From a virus: 64,000 nucleotides of DNA. The notes under the pieces are model-generated. The model saw only the letters and a list, made by a program, of their open reading frames with translations, did no database searches and was not told the origin of the DNA. The position numbers and the translations under genes are program-made. This document shows positions 34,339 to 42,513 of the stretch, piece after piece. Numbering within the stretch: position 1 is the first letter of the stretch; each line of letters begins with the position of its first letter. The DNA lies in IMG/VR virus record IMGVR_UViG_3300006841_000093, positions 1 to 64,000 of that record. One strand, written 5' to 3'.

Positions 34339-34559
34339 TTTTTTATGGCTGCGGGGGTAGGATTCGAACCTACAGATTTTCTGCCAACAACAGATCGCGT
34401 TTGCCGGTTTCGCCACCCCGCAGTAAGTTTTTCAGCTCTTTTCGTTTGTTCTTCTAATGTTAGTTTTCCTAATTCACGTGCTCCTCTATTTAATTCCTCA
34501 ATAACTTTATAAATATCGTTTGGCTCATAAATTGGAATAACTTTCTTACTCTTCATCAT
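34314..34559 (-). CDS. Small ORF that runs through the tRNA gene
   Basis: 81 codons from ATG 34559, which overlaps the 3' end of the synthetase-like gene. The first 45 or so residues (KKVIPIYEPNDIYKVIEELNRGARELGKL) look like real protein. Codons about 46-72 are the tRNA itself (34346-34422) read as protein, and the stop lies beyond it. Either a gene lost its natural end when the tRNA arrived, or the ORF is a translated leader between synthetase and tRNA. No known domain. Confidence 0.4.
   Translation of the reverse strand: MMKSKKVIPIYEPNDIYKVIEELNRGARELGKLTLEEQTKRAEKLTAGWRNRQTRSVVGRKSVGSNPTPAAIKNYLVVDGI
34346..34422 (-). tRNA. tRNA, anticodon probably GTT (Asn)
   Basis: Cloverleaf on the - strand: acceptor TGCGGGG/CCCCGCA (34416-34422 with 34350-34356), D-stem GCG/CGC, anticodon loop TTGTTGG (34384-34390) with GTT at 34386-34388, T-arm GTAGG-TTCGAAT-CCTAC, discriminator G and encoded CCA (34346-34348). 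The anticodon stem has one A-A mismatch and position 37 is G, both unusual. It would read AAC/AAU (Asn). It follows a class II synthetase-like gene. Confidence 0.75.
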
Positions 34560-35433
34560 TTTTAAGAATCAAATTAGCACGTTTCATTGCACTAATCATT
34601 CTAGTTACACCGATTCCGCCCCCATATCTAGGTATAAAATCGTGTGATAAAAATTCATCGAGTTCAGCTTCTACTCTTTCTTTTCCGAATAGATTAAATA
34701 ACAAGTCTGCATAACCGCCTTCAGAGATAGTATAGAATTGTTTTCTCATTTCATCAACATCTGTACCACGTTCAGCACTACCGATAGTTTCCATGCCTCC
34801 CATGATAACATCACATTTATTAGCAAGCTTATGTTGTTTTTTTACATCCATTTCACCAAGTTTCATATTCCAAAAAGGACTTGTAGATTGGGGAAAATGT
34901 GTTAGAAAAAATACATCACCATATTCTTGATACATTTCTTCTTCATGGTGGGCTTCTAATTCTGAGCCAGTATATTTTGCTAATACACTCTGATAAAATC
35001 CGCCAGGAAAATCTTCAGTATACATATTTTTTTCAATTCCGGCTTTAAATCCAAGATGTTTACAAAGATCATTTTCCATTTGAAGAAGATCCTCAAAATC
35101 ACCAGGAGCTTCAAATTCAAACATAGGAAAAATTAATTCATGTCTCCCCTCTTTTGGATTTTGTTCTTGTCGATATGAAGTTGATAAACAATAACATCCA
35201 GCAAGTTCAGGTCTTGTCAGTAGTTCATATTCTAACCACATTTGACCAGTTTGAGGAAGTGGCCAGATTTGTCCTGAATATTCGTATGTAGCAACAGTAG
35301 TAGGATCTTCACATGCTGCTAAAATAGATAATCTGTTTTGGGTATGTACTTCTTGAAATCCTCTATCATCAAAAAAGGATCGTAGTTGGCGAGTTACTTC
35401 TGTGAAATCATAAGGTGATATAATTGAGCTCAT
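34546..35433 (-). CDS. Class II tRNA-synthetase-like catalytic domain (AsnRS/AspRS/AsnA-like)
   Basis: 295 residues without an anticodon-binding domain. Motif 2 region CLSTSYRQEQNPKEGRHELIFPMFEFE with R88-Q-E90, a GGMETIGSAERG block near 212-223, and motif 3 RYGGGIGVTRM (269-279) place it in the class IIb Asp/Asn group or with its stand-alone relatives: AsnA-type aspartate-ammonia ligase and the archaeal asparagine synthetase derived from AsnRS. It might make asparagine from aspartate, or charge the tRNA next door. GGAAAGGAG precedes ATG; an exact late box lies 54 bases upstream. Confidence 0.75.
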   Translation of the reverse strand: MSSIISPYDFTEVTRQLRSFFDDRGFQEVHTQNRLSILAACEDPTTVATYEYSGQIWPLPQTGQMWLEYELLTRPELAGCYCLSTSYRQEQNPKEGRHELIFPMFEFEAPGDFEDLLQMENDLCKHLGFKAGIEKNMYTEDFPGGFYQSVLAKYTGSELEAHHEEEMYQEYGDVFFLTHFPQSTSPFWNMKLGEMDVKKQHKLANKCDVIMGGMETIGSAERGTDVDEMRKQFYTISEGGYADLLFNLFGKERVEAELDEFLSHDFIPRYGGGIGVTRMISAMKRANLILKNDEE

Positions 35434-35486
35434 TTCTCCTTTCCAAAAAAATAATCACTAGTGAGCTTTCAGTAGAGATTTCTTTT

Positions 35487-35494
35487 TATTTATA
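35487..35494 (-). promoter_or_regulatory. Late promoter for the - strand synthetase-tRNA unit
   Basis: On the - strand an exact TATAAATA, 54 bases before the synthetase-like start. It indicates late expression of the only multi-gene - strand unit in the window. Confidence 0.7.
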
Positions 35495-35506
35495 AAATTT
35501 GATTTC

Positions 35507-35534
35507 TTGACAAAATGGAAAACTATGATATAAT
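35507..35534 (+). promoter_or_regulatory. Host-type promoter before the U32-like gene
   Basis: TTGACA 35507-35512, 16-base spacer, TATAAT 35529-35534. Divergent from the late - strand promoter at 35487. Confidence 0.85.
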
Positions 35535-35563
35535 AATAGTAAATAAATATTTAAAAGGAAGAA

Positions 35564-36529
35564 ATGCGATTAAAATCTAACAAAGTACCACACGGACAAG
35601 ATATATTGAACCCAGAATGGCCAGATGCTAAATGGGATGTTGGTGGACTGTTTGTACATGATGATAATATTTTTCAGCTTTTAGATAATATAAAGCAAAG
35701 ATATGATTGTGTATTACCAATTACTTCAGTATTTGGATGTTATAATGTGAGATGGCAGGGAGGTAGAACCGCCTGTACTTCACCTATTAGTAATTATAGT
35801 GGATGGACACCAGAAGATTTAATTAGACAATATAACGATAGAGGAATCGGAGTTACATTTACTTTTTCCAATACTTTAATCAAAGAAGAACATTTATCAG
35901 ATCCAAGTTGTAATTATTTGTTAGATATTTTAGCAACACAAGGATATGAAAATAATGCAGTTGCTATTACTTGTGATATTTTGTCAGATTACATTAGAAA
36001 TAAATGGCCACATGTAACACAAAAAGCATCGATTGTAAAACTAGCATCAGAAATGCCTAAGAGAAGAACATTTGAATATTACGAAAGTTTATTTGAAAAA
36101 TATGATAAAATATATTTACATCCAGATGATAATCTTAATCTTAGACTATGTGAAAAAATAGCAGAATCTGGAAAAGTTGATAAGTATGAACTTTTAGTGA
36201 ACGAAAAATGTACTATAAATTGTAGTATACGAAAAGAACATTATGATGAAACTTCTTCAGCAGTTATAGAAGGATGGCATGGAATGTTTAATTTTTCTAA
36301 TGTTGATTTTATTCATAATCCTAGTCACCCCAATAGTATATGTGAAAGGTGGACAAAATCAGACTTAAGATCGTGTGTGCTCTCTAAGGCCGAATTTAAA
36401 GAACTTTATGATATGGGATTTCGAAATTTTAAATTACAAGGAAGAGATGCACCGTGGGGATTTGTAAATTATAATATTTCAGATTGGTTAGTAGAACAAG
36501 ATACCATTGCACCAATGTTAAATTTTTAA
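35564..36529 (+). CDS. U32-family-like Fe-S protein
   Basis: 321 residues. The C-terminal half has MGFRNFKLQGRDAP (284-297), close to the GVDSLKIEGR signature of peptidase U32 proteins, and four cysteines C216, C220, C260, C271 spaced as possible 4Fe-4S ligands. U32 members RlhA, TrhP and UbiU/UbiV take part in hydroxylation of RNA bases or ubiquinone; proteolysis is doubtful for most. The N-terminal half is barrel-like without clear motif. It is one base from the methyltransferase gene at 36531, so the two likely work together. AAAAGGAAG is the ribosome site. Confidence 0.55.
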   Translation: MRLKSNKVPHGQDILNPEWPDAKWDVGGLFVHDDNIFQLLDNIKQRYDCVLPITSVFGCYNVRWQGGRTACTSPISNYSGWTPEDLIRQYNDRGIGVTFTFSNTLIKEEHLSDPSCNYLLDILATQGYENNAVAITCDILSDYIRNKWPHVTQKASIVKLASEMPKRRTFEYYESLFEKYDKIYLHPDDNLNLRLCEKIAESGKVDKYELLVNEKCTINCSIRKEHYDETSSAVIEGWHGMFNFSNVDFIHNPSHPNSICERWTKSDLRSCVLSKAEFKELYDMGFRNFKLQGRDAPWGFVNYNISDWLVEQDTIAPMLNF

Positions 36530-36530
36530 T

Positions 36531-37715
36531 ATGTTAAATTTAAAATCATTCATTGTGGATGATGAGTTGATAATTGATAAACCAAATTGGTATAAACTCA
36601 AAAATGAGTATTCACAACAAGAATTGAAAGATGCAATATCTGATACTATTGAGGGCTTACCATTACCATTATTTCCAATTACCGAAAAAGAAGCTAAAGA
36701 AGAATTTGAAGAATTAGTAAAGTTTGATGCAAGAACTTTATTAACTAAAGACAATCTGTATTCCAAAGCAGATTACAAGTATGAGTTGTCTCATTGGTAT
36801 TTAAAAAATAGTGTAGTGGGTAGAAAATCATCTAATTATTTTCATCAACTTGCTAGGTGGAGAGTACAACATGCAAGACATACTAGCCCCTATCGTTCTT
36901 GGACTATTAAAAAATTCCATCAAACATTTTTAAATCCTCTATGGACATTAAGTATGCCAGAGGTAAATAGTAAATATTTAAGAATGTGTATTCAAATGAG
37001 AATGTATATGGCGGCACAATATCCACCAGCAGTAGCAAAATCTCTTTACAATTTATTTGAAGCAAAAGATGTTTTAGATTTTTCTATGGGGTGGGGTGAT
37101 AGATTGGCAGGATTTCACGCCTCTAATGCAGAAAGTTATACAGGCATTGATCCTAATGAAGAAGTGATGAAAAATTATCCAAGACAAAATGAACTTTATG
37201 AAACTTATAAGAAAACAAAATTTATACAAGCTCCTGCTGAAGATGTGGACTTGAGTGATAGTGAATTTGATATGGTCTTTACATCGCCACCATATTTTCA
37301 TGTTGAAAGATATGCAGATGATGAAACACAATCTTGGAAACGATATGGAAAAGATATAGATGTTTGGTTAGGAGATTTTCTATTTCCAGTTTTGGAAAAA
37401 TGTTGGAACTCCTTAAAGGATGGTGGAACAATGATTGTCAATATAGCAGATGTATATGCAACAGATAAAGGACAAAATAAATCTTATGTATCTATTTGTG
37501 ATCCTATGAACGATTTTATAAAAACCCTTCCACAATCAGAATATACGGGATGTATCGGACTACAATTAAATCGAAGGCCTGGAAGTAATAATGATAAGCC
37601 AGAGTCAAAGAATAAAAAAATTATTGAACCAATGTGGGTATGGAAAAAAGGAGATGATAGGACATTGGATCAAATAATTGATGATACTTCCCCCTTAAGC
37701 AAATTTTTTCAATAA
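36531..37715 (+). CDS. SPPYF-type methyltransferase, copy A
   Basis: 394 residues. SAM-binding VLDFSMGWGDRLAGFHASN (about 182-200), acidic IDPNE, and catalytic motif IV FTSPPYFHVERY (about 250-261), in alpha/gamma order (motif I before IV). SPPY is typical of N4-cytosine and some N6-adenine DNA methyltransferases. Two paralogs occur at 45789 and 49107, all with SPPYF followed by E(K/R)Y and a QS pair. The N-terminal 170 residues may carry target recognition. Coupled to the U32-like gene. Confidence 0.75.
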   Translation: MLNLKSFIVDDELIIDKPNWYKLKNEYSQQELKDAISDTIEGLPLPLFPITEKEAKEEFEELVKFDARTLLTKDNLYSKADYKYELSHWYLKNSVVGRKSSNYFHQLARWRVQHARHTSPYRSWTIKKFHQTFLNPLWTLSMPEVNSKYLRMCIQMRMYMAAQYPPAVAKSLYNLFEAKDVLDFSMGWGDRLAGFHASNAESYTGIDPNEEVMKNYPRQNELYETYKKTKFIQAPAEDVDLSDSEFDMVFTSPPYFHVERYADDETQSWKRYGKDIDVWLGDFLFPVLEKCWNSLKDGGTMIVNIADVYATDKGQNKSYVSICDPMNDFIKTLPQSEYTGCIGLQLNRRPGSNNDKPESKNKKIIEPMWVWKKGDDRTLDQIIDDTSPLSKFFQ

Positions 37716-37720
37716 AAGAC

Positions 37721-37749
37721 TTGACATTTCACCCCAATTGTGCTATACT
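37721..37749 (+). promoter_or_regulatory. Promoter of tRNA-Tyr leader, repeated cassette copy 1
   Basis: TTGACA 37721-37726, 17-base spacer, TATACT 37744-37749, followed by a conserved AACAATGAG that recurs after three other promoters (37948, 40338, 53777). Confidence 0.8.
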
Positions 37750-37807
37750 ATAAGTAAACAATGAGAATTGTTGATGTGGGCCGGTGAGTGTAGGTACTTA
37801 CTGGGAG

Positions 37808-37833
37808 CCTATGAGGATGGGGCGGGTCATAGG
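37808..37833 (+). other. Hairpin in tRNA-Tyr leader
   Basis: CCTATGA (37808-37814) pairs perfectly with TCATAGG (37827-37833) around a GC-rich 12-base loop, 8 bases before the tRNA. The leader 37762-37841 is unusually G-rich and non-coding; it could be a processing signal or a small RNA. Confidence 0.5.
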
Positions 37834-37841
37834 ATTTCAAT

Positions 37842-37926
37842 GGGGAGGCTGAGCACGTGGTGAGCCCAACGGACTGTAAATCCGCCGGATATTCCTGTGA
37901 AGGTTCGACTCCTTCTCTCCCCACCA
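37842..37926 (+). tRNA. tRNA-Tyr (GTA)
   Basis: 85 bases. Acceptor GGGGAGG/TCTCCCC, anticodon loop CTGTAAA with GTA at 37876-37878, long variable arm as in bacterial tRNA-Tyr, T-arm GAAGG-TTCGACT-CCTTC, discriminator A and encoded CCA. It has its own host-type promoter. It reads UAC/UAU, codons abundant in this AT-rich phage. Confidence 0.92.
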
Positions 37927-37947
37927 AAAAAAACTTTTAATAAACAC

Positions 37948-37977
37948 TTGACATTTTCCCTATTTTCATGGTATAAT
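37948..37977 (+). promoter_or_regulatory. Promoter of CobT-like gene, repeated cassette copy 2
   Basis: TTGACA 37948-37953, 18-base spacer, TATAAT 37972-37977, then ATAATTAAACAATGAGAG. Near-identical to the copy at 40338. Confidence 0.85.
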
Positions 37978-38019
37978 ATAATTAAACAATGAGAGAAAAA
38001 CTTCTTTTAGAGAGAATTT

Positions 38020-40320
38020 ATGAAAATGGAATTAGCCAATAAACAGTCAAAGTCAATTCTGGCGAAACTTCTCGCCACAGAAAACGTGACTGTTGAACAC
38101 GGCAAATACAATACAGCATCATTTGACGTAAAGAATCGTGTCCTCAGACTTCCAATTTGGAAAGAGATGAGCGGGAATCTTTACGATTTACTTGTGCTAC
38201 ACGAAGTTGGACACGCCCTGTTCACTCCTGAAGAAGGTATGCACGATGCAAAAGGAGTTGGAAGGGGTTTCAAATCTTTTCTTAATGTAGTTGAAGATGC
38301 ACGAATTGAGAGAAAAATTAAAGTTAAATATCCAGGTGGTCGCCGTTCCTTTATTGAAGGATATTCGAATTTGATGGAACGAGATTTTTTCGGCCTCAAA
38401 GATATGGATATAAGTGGTTTGGGTTTGATTGACAAGATTAATCTTCACTACAAAGTGGGAGATCATGTTGATCTTACTTTTTCTGATGAAGAAAGTGTTT
38501 TTCTTGATAGAATTGATAAAGCAAATACTTGGAAAGAAGTTGTCAAGATTTGTGAAGATCTTTACGATTATGCAAAAGAAAATGAATCTGAAACCGATAT
38601 GTCTGACCACGATTGGGAAGAACAAATGATGGAAGGTGATGAAGAATCAGATGATTATTTTGAAGATTATGAAGATTCAGAAGATGATTCAGAAGAAAAT
38701 CCTATGGAGAATGAAGCCGGTGGAGAAAATGAAGAAGGCGAGGAAGAAGAAAAAGAAGGCGAAGGTTCTGAAAAAACTCCTGCAGATGAAGGTGAAGAAG
38801 CCTTAGAAGATGATATGAGATCATTTGGTGATGAAGGTGGAGAAGATGGAGATTTTGAGCCTGAGTCAAAGACCGATAACAATTTTAGGAATAATGAAAT
38901 AGAATTGGTTTCAGAAGAATCAAAGCCTTATCGATATGTTGATCTTCCAAACAAAGTTGATTTAAAGAAAATTATTGTTTCTCACAAAGAAATTTACGAG
39001 AAGTATGTAAAATATTATTCAGCAGGTTACACAAGCCGATATAGTGATGGAGTTACTGGTGATGAATTAAAGAACGAAGCTACAAAGTTATTTCAAGAGT
39101 TTCGTAGTAAGAATAAAAAAGTTGTTGAATATCTCGCAAAAGAGTTTGAGTTGAAAAAAGCAGCGAAAGAACACGCGAGAACAGCAACGGCTAATTCAGG
39201 AATACTTGATTCCGAAAGACTTTACACTTACAAGTATAATGAACATATTTTCAAAAAGTTGAATGTTGTTCCAGATGGAAAGAATCACGGCTTGGTAATG
39301 TTTGTCGATTGGTCTGGTTCAATGTCAAGAAATATGAAAGGAACTATCGAACAAATGATGACCTTAGTTATGTTTTGTAAGAGAGTCAACATTCCTTTTG
39401 AAGTATATGCCTTTAGTGATTCTTACACAAGGTATGATGATGAAGTTAAGAACAAGTGGTATCGTGATAATTATATGTCAGATGAAAGAATTATGGATCA
39501 TGGTACTGTAGCAGTTACTCGTTTCAATCTTTTGAACTTGTTTTCTTCAAAGATGAGAGCGAAAGAACTTCACGAAGCATATATCTATATGACAGCTACC
39601 GCAGAATATTATACTGACCGATACAGATGGGATAGATCACATGATTTTAATATTCCTGATGTGATGCATTTAGGTGGAACTCCTTTGAACTCTACTTTGT
39701 TTGTTGGATTTTCAGTAATGAGAGAATTTCAAAAGAAAAATCAAGTTGATGTTATTAACAGTATTTTTCTTACTGATGGTGATTCACATTCCAGCAATGG
39801 ATATTGGAATACTGAAGGAAAGATAAGTAATTTTGATATAAGAGATGAAAATGTTATTCTTAGAGATTCAGTTTCTAAAAAATCAGTAAGGTTACAATCA
39901 AACGGACATAATCGAACAAAAGATGTAACAACTTCATTAGTTAAATTTTATAGAGAGGTTTTTGATATTAATATTGTAAACTTCTTCTTGATAGGTAGTA
40001 TGAGAAAATACGATATGGCACATTACCTTGATTCTCAAAAAAGAGCAGAAGGAGAAATTTTGGGAGCCAATTACGAAGAAATAAATACCTCACTCAGAAA
40101 ATTTCGTAAAGACAAATATATGATTATGCCTGAAATGATGGGATTCAATGAGCAGTATTTGGTTCAAGGTGGAAAGGCCTTAGAAGTTGCAGATCAACCT
40201 TTGGAAGTTGCAGAAGGAGCAACAGTAGCCCAAATGGCAAAAGCATTTAAGAAGTTCTCTACTGGAAAATTACAAAACAGAAAGCTTCTTTCAAGATTTA
40301 TTGATATGGTAGCGGCGTAA
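38020..40320 (+). CDS. CobT-like VWA protein with metallopeptidase-like N-terminus
   Basis: 766 residues. N-terminal LHEVGHALF gives H61-E62-x2-H65 with E92 in NVVEDARIER as third ligand, a gluzincin-like pattern seen in VWA partners of MoxR-type ATPases. Residues about 200-300 are an acidic linker. The C-terminal VWA domain has the MIDAS MFVDWSGSMS (D430, S432, S434) and FLTDGDS near 588. With the AAA protein at 40422 it forms a CobS/CobT-like pair; CobS/CobT in bacteria insert cobalt into corrin rings, but in phages the pair may serve as a chaperone for another target. Same promoter cassette as its partner. Confidence 0.85.
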   Translation: MKMELANKQSKSILAKLLATENVTVEHGKYNTASFDVKNRVLRLPIWKEMSGNLYDLLVLHEVGHALFTPEEGMHDAKGVGRGFKSFLNVVEDARIERKIKVKYPGGRRSFIEGYSNLMERDFFGLKDMDISGLGLIDKINLHYKVGDHVDLTFSDEESVFLDRIDKANTWKEVVKICEDLYDYAKENESETDMSDHDWEEQMMEGDEESDDYFEDYEDSEDDSEENPMENEAGGENEEGEEEEKEGEGSEKTPADEGEEALEDDMRSFGDEGGEDGDFEPESKTDNNFRNNEIELVSEESKPYRYVDLPNKVDLKKIIVSHKEIYEKYVKYYSAGYTSRYSDGVTGDELKNEATKLFQEFRSKNKKVVEYLAKEFELKKAAKEHARTATANSGILDSERLYTYKYNEHIFKKLNVVPDGKNHGLVMFVDWSGSMSRNMKGTIEQMMTLVMFCKRVNIPFEVYAFSDSYTRYDDEVKNKWYRDNYMSDERIMDHGTVAVTRFNLLNLFSSKMRAKELHEAYIYMTATAEYYTDRYRWDRSHDFNIPDVMHLGGTPLNSTLFVGFSVMREFQKKNQVDVINSIFLTDGDSHSSNGYWNTEGKISNFDIRDENVILRDSVSKKSVRLQSNGHNRTKDVTTSLVKFYREVFDINIVNFFLIGSMRKYDMAHYLDSQKRAEGEILGANYEEINTSLRKFRKDKYMIMPEMMGFNEQYLVQGGKALEVADQPLEVAEGATVAQMAKAFKKFSTGKLQNRKLLSRFIDMVAA

Positions 40321-40337
40321 AAAAATTGAATAAACAC

Positions 40338-40367
40338 TTGACTTTTTACCCCAAACCGTGGTATAAT
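40338..40367 (+). promoter_or_regulatory. Promoter of CobS-like gene, repeated cassette copy 3
   Basis: TTGACT 40338-40343, 18-base spacer, TATAAT 40362-40367, then ATAATTAAACAATGAGGG. Confidence 0.85.
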
Positions 40368-40421
40368 ATAATTAAACAATGAGGGAATAATCCCAAAACC
40401 ATATAATGAGAGAAAAGTGAT

Positions 40422-41636
40422 ATGGAATATACTGACAAACAAATGAGTTTTCTTAGTGCAGCAGTTACCAAGTATGGTGAAGGCGCAGTTGTTTCTAAGG
40501 AAAACATTACAGAAACCGCCGAAGAAAATGGATTGAAATTTCCATTTTGGTTGACAGATACAAGGCGTATGGGTTCTTTTACTAAGGTTGATAAGGACAC
40601 ATACCGATTACCGGCGCTTAATGGTGGTGAGGGAGCTACAATAGCTGATGTTGTTGAAACAACAGTAGTAGTTGATAAAGCATCTGAAGTTGTCGTTGAA
40701 TCTAAGAATTCAGAAAGTTCAATGGATATGAGTACATATTTTAATCCAGCAGAATTGATTCCTAAAAAAGATCCGTTGTTTGTAGCACATGGACATTTTG
40801 GTGATTTGACTAAAGTTATTCAGTCAAGGAAATTCTATCCAGTATTTGAAACTGGAGAATCTGGAACTGGTAAAACTTATATGACCGAACAAGCGTGTGC
40901 CAAACTCAAGAGAGAATTTATCAGAGTAAACATTACTGTTGAAACCGATGAAGATGATCTTTTGGGTCACTACGCATTGATTGATGGTAATACAGTTTGG
41001 CAGGACGGCCCTGTAGTCATCGCAATGGAGCGTGGAGCAGTTCTTCTCCTTGATGAGATTGACTTGGCATCCAACAAAGTGATGTGTCTACAACCAATAC
41101 TTGAAGGTAAAGGTGTTTATCTGAAGAAGGTAAATCGAATGGTAAAACCAGCTGATGGTTTCACAGTAGTCGCAACCGCCAATACTAAAGGTAAAGGTTC
41201 TGAAGATGGAAGATTCGTTTTTACAAATATTTTGAACGAAGCTTTCCTTGAAAGATTTCCGATTACAATGGAAGTTGGATATCCTTCAGCACAAACCGAA
41301 AAGAAAATCGTGAACAAAGTTCTCGATTCACTTGGTGTTTCCGATACTGATTTTTCAGAAAAGTTAGTAAATTGGGCAAACGCCATTCGCAAGACTTTTT
41401 ATGATGGTGGAATTGACGAAGTTATCGCAACTCGCCGATTGGTTCATATCTCTAACGCATTCGCAATTTTCAGAGATAGAATGAAAGCCATTGAAATGTG
41501 TGTCAATCGTTTTGATGAAGACACAAAAACTAGTTTCTTGGATTTGTATTCCAAGATTGACGCCGGTGTTGACCTTGAAGAAACTGAAGAAGTTTCAGAA
41601 GAGGAATATCCCGAAGAAAATGTTAATCCTTATTAG
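40422..41636 (+). CDS. cobS: CobS/MoxR-like AAA ATPase
   Basis: 404 residues. N-terminal about 100 residues hold a small helical domain and a linker. AAA core: Walker A ETGESGTGKTYMTEQ (about 145-159), Walker B VLLLDEIDLAS (about 207-217), sensor VVATANTKGKG (about 248-258). The order and sequence match CobS/MoxR ATPases reported as cobS in marine T4-like phages. It probably works with the VWA protein encoded just upstream. The tail is acidic. Confidence 0.88.
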   Translation: MEYTDKQMSFLSAAVTKYGEGAVVSKENITETAEENGLKFPFWLTDTRRMGSFTKVDKDTYRLPALNGGEGATIADVVETTVVVDKASEVVVESKNSESSMDMSTYFNPAELIPKKDPLFVAHGHFGDLTKVIQSRKFYPVFETGESGTGKTYMTEQACAKLKREFIRVNITVETDEDDLLGHYALIDGNTVWQDGPVVIAMERGAVLLLDEIDLASNKVMCLQPILEGKGVYLKKVNRMVKPADGFTVVATANTKGKGSEDGRFVFTNILNEAFLERFPITMEVGYPSAQTEKKIVNKVLDSLGVSDTDFSEKLVNWANAIRKTFYDGGIDEVIATRRLVHISNAFAIFRDRMKAIEMCVNRFDEDTKTSFLDLYSKIDAGVDLEETEEVSEEEYPEENVNPY

Positions 41637-41644
41637 GAGAGATA

Positions 41645-41881
41645 ATGAAAATAAATGTTGAAACTCTTGTGGCAAATAACTATAAATATGTCGCAAGAGA
41701 TATGAATGGTGAAATTTACGCCTTTGAAAATGAACCGAGTCTCGCAACAGACATTGCTTGTGATACTTGGGATGTTAAAGAAGGTGAAATTTTAAAACTT
41801 ACTTCTGCAATCGAAGGAGAAACCGCAGTTGCGATTGATTCTGAGTTAGGTGATTGGAGAGATTCTTTAGTGGAGTTATAA
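41645..41881 (+). CDS. Small hypothetical protein
   Basis: 78 residues, acidic, with a short beta-rich start (YKYVARDMNGEIYAFENEP). TAGGAGAG precedes the ATG, 8 bases after the CobS-like gene, so co-transcribed. No family recognised. Confidence 0.65.
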   Translation: MKINVETLVANNYKYVARDMNGEIYAFENEPSLATDIACDTWDVKEGEILKLTSAIEGETAVAIDSELGDWRDSLVEL

Positions 41882-41882
41882 T

Positions 41883-41969
41883 ATGAAAATGTGGTTAGAA
41901 GAAATAGGAACATTTGTCTTAATGATGGGATTGTTATATCTTGTCGTAGTATTAATGTTTAGTCTATAA
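41883..41969 (+). CDS. Tiny membrane protein
   Basis: 28 residues from ATG 41883, one base after the previous stop, with GGAG upstream. One hydrophobic helix (about 9-26) makes up most of the protein. Probably translated by coupling; function unknown. Confidence 0.5.
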   Translation: MKMWLEEIGTFVLMMGLLYLVVVLMFSL

Positions 41970-42003
41970 AATAAATATGTTAACCTATATTTGGAGCCAA
42001 GGT

Positions 42004-42180
42004 ATGGTCGATAAAATAGCAAAAAAAGTTGCTGAAGAACCAATAGAAGATATGAAGTCTCAGCACATTGATCACGTTGAAACTGAAAGATTAGTTGATC
42101 TTGCAAGAGAACGAGAACGTGATCGCAGACAAATGGAAATGTTTGATGATCCGTGGGAAAACTGGAGTGGACATCGATGA
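42004..42180 (+). CDS. Small charged hypothetical protein
   Basis: 58 residues from ATG 42004, preferred over the ATG at 41977 because GGAG lies 8 bases upstream. Helical and highly charged (VETERLVDLARERERDRRQ), ending in FDDPWENWSG. Overlaps the next tiny ORF (ATGA). No known family. Confidence 0.55.
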   Translation: MVDKIAKKVAEEPIEDMKSQHIDHVETERLVDLARERERDRRQMEMFDDPWENWSGHR

Positions 42181-42248
42181 TAATTGGTTTATGGTGGGCA
42201 TATTTTTACATAAGAATAATGCTTTATTTACAATATGGAAACATTTAA
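42177..42248 (+). CDS. Tiny hydrophobic peptide
   Basis: 23 residues from ATG 42177 overlapping the previous stop. Aromatic and hydrophobic (WWAYFYIRIMLYL), likely membrane-inserted if made. Supported only by coupling. Confidence 0.35.
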   Translation: MIIGLWWAYFYIRIMLYLQYGNI

Positions 42249-42274
42249 AAATATGCTGACTGAGGAGAAGTTTA

Positions 42275-42496
42275 ATGAAAGCAATACTTGAATTTGAATT
42301 TCCAAGAGATCAGATAAAATTTGATACAGCTTCAAGGGGTTTGGATTGGGCACTTGTAGTGCGGGATATGGATCAAATAATGCACAAGAAGGTGAAATAT
42401 TCAGAACTATCCAATGAGGCCAAATTGGCGATAGAACAACTTAGATTAACAATGAGTGATATGTTAATTAATAGGGGGTTACTATATCCAGAATAA
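42275..42496 (+). CDS. Small hypothetical protein
   Basis: 73 residues. AKAILEFEFPRD-type beta start, then helices (DWALVVRDMDQIMHKKVKYS). GAGGAG precedes the ATG. The pattern resembles small conserved proteins of T4-like phages but gives no function. Confidence 0.65.
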   Translation: MKAILEFEFPRDQIKFDTASRGLDWALVVRDMDQIMHKKVKYSELSNEAKLAIEQLRLTMSDMLINRGLLYPE

Positions 42497-42513
42497 ATTT
42501 AAAAGAGATAATT

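Noticed and set aside
34508-34515. TATAAATA on + strand
   Set aside because: Inside a - strand ORF and not followed by a + strand gene; probably chance in AT-rich DNA.
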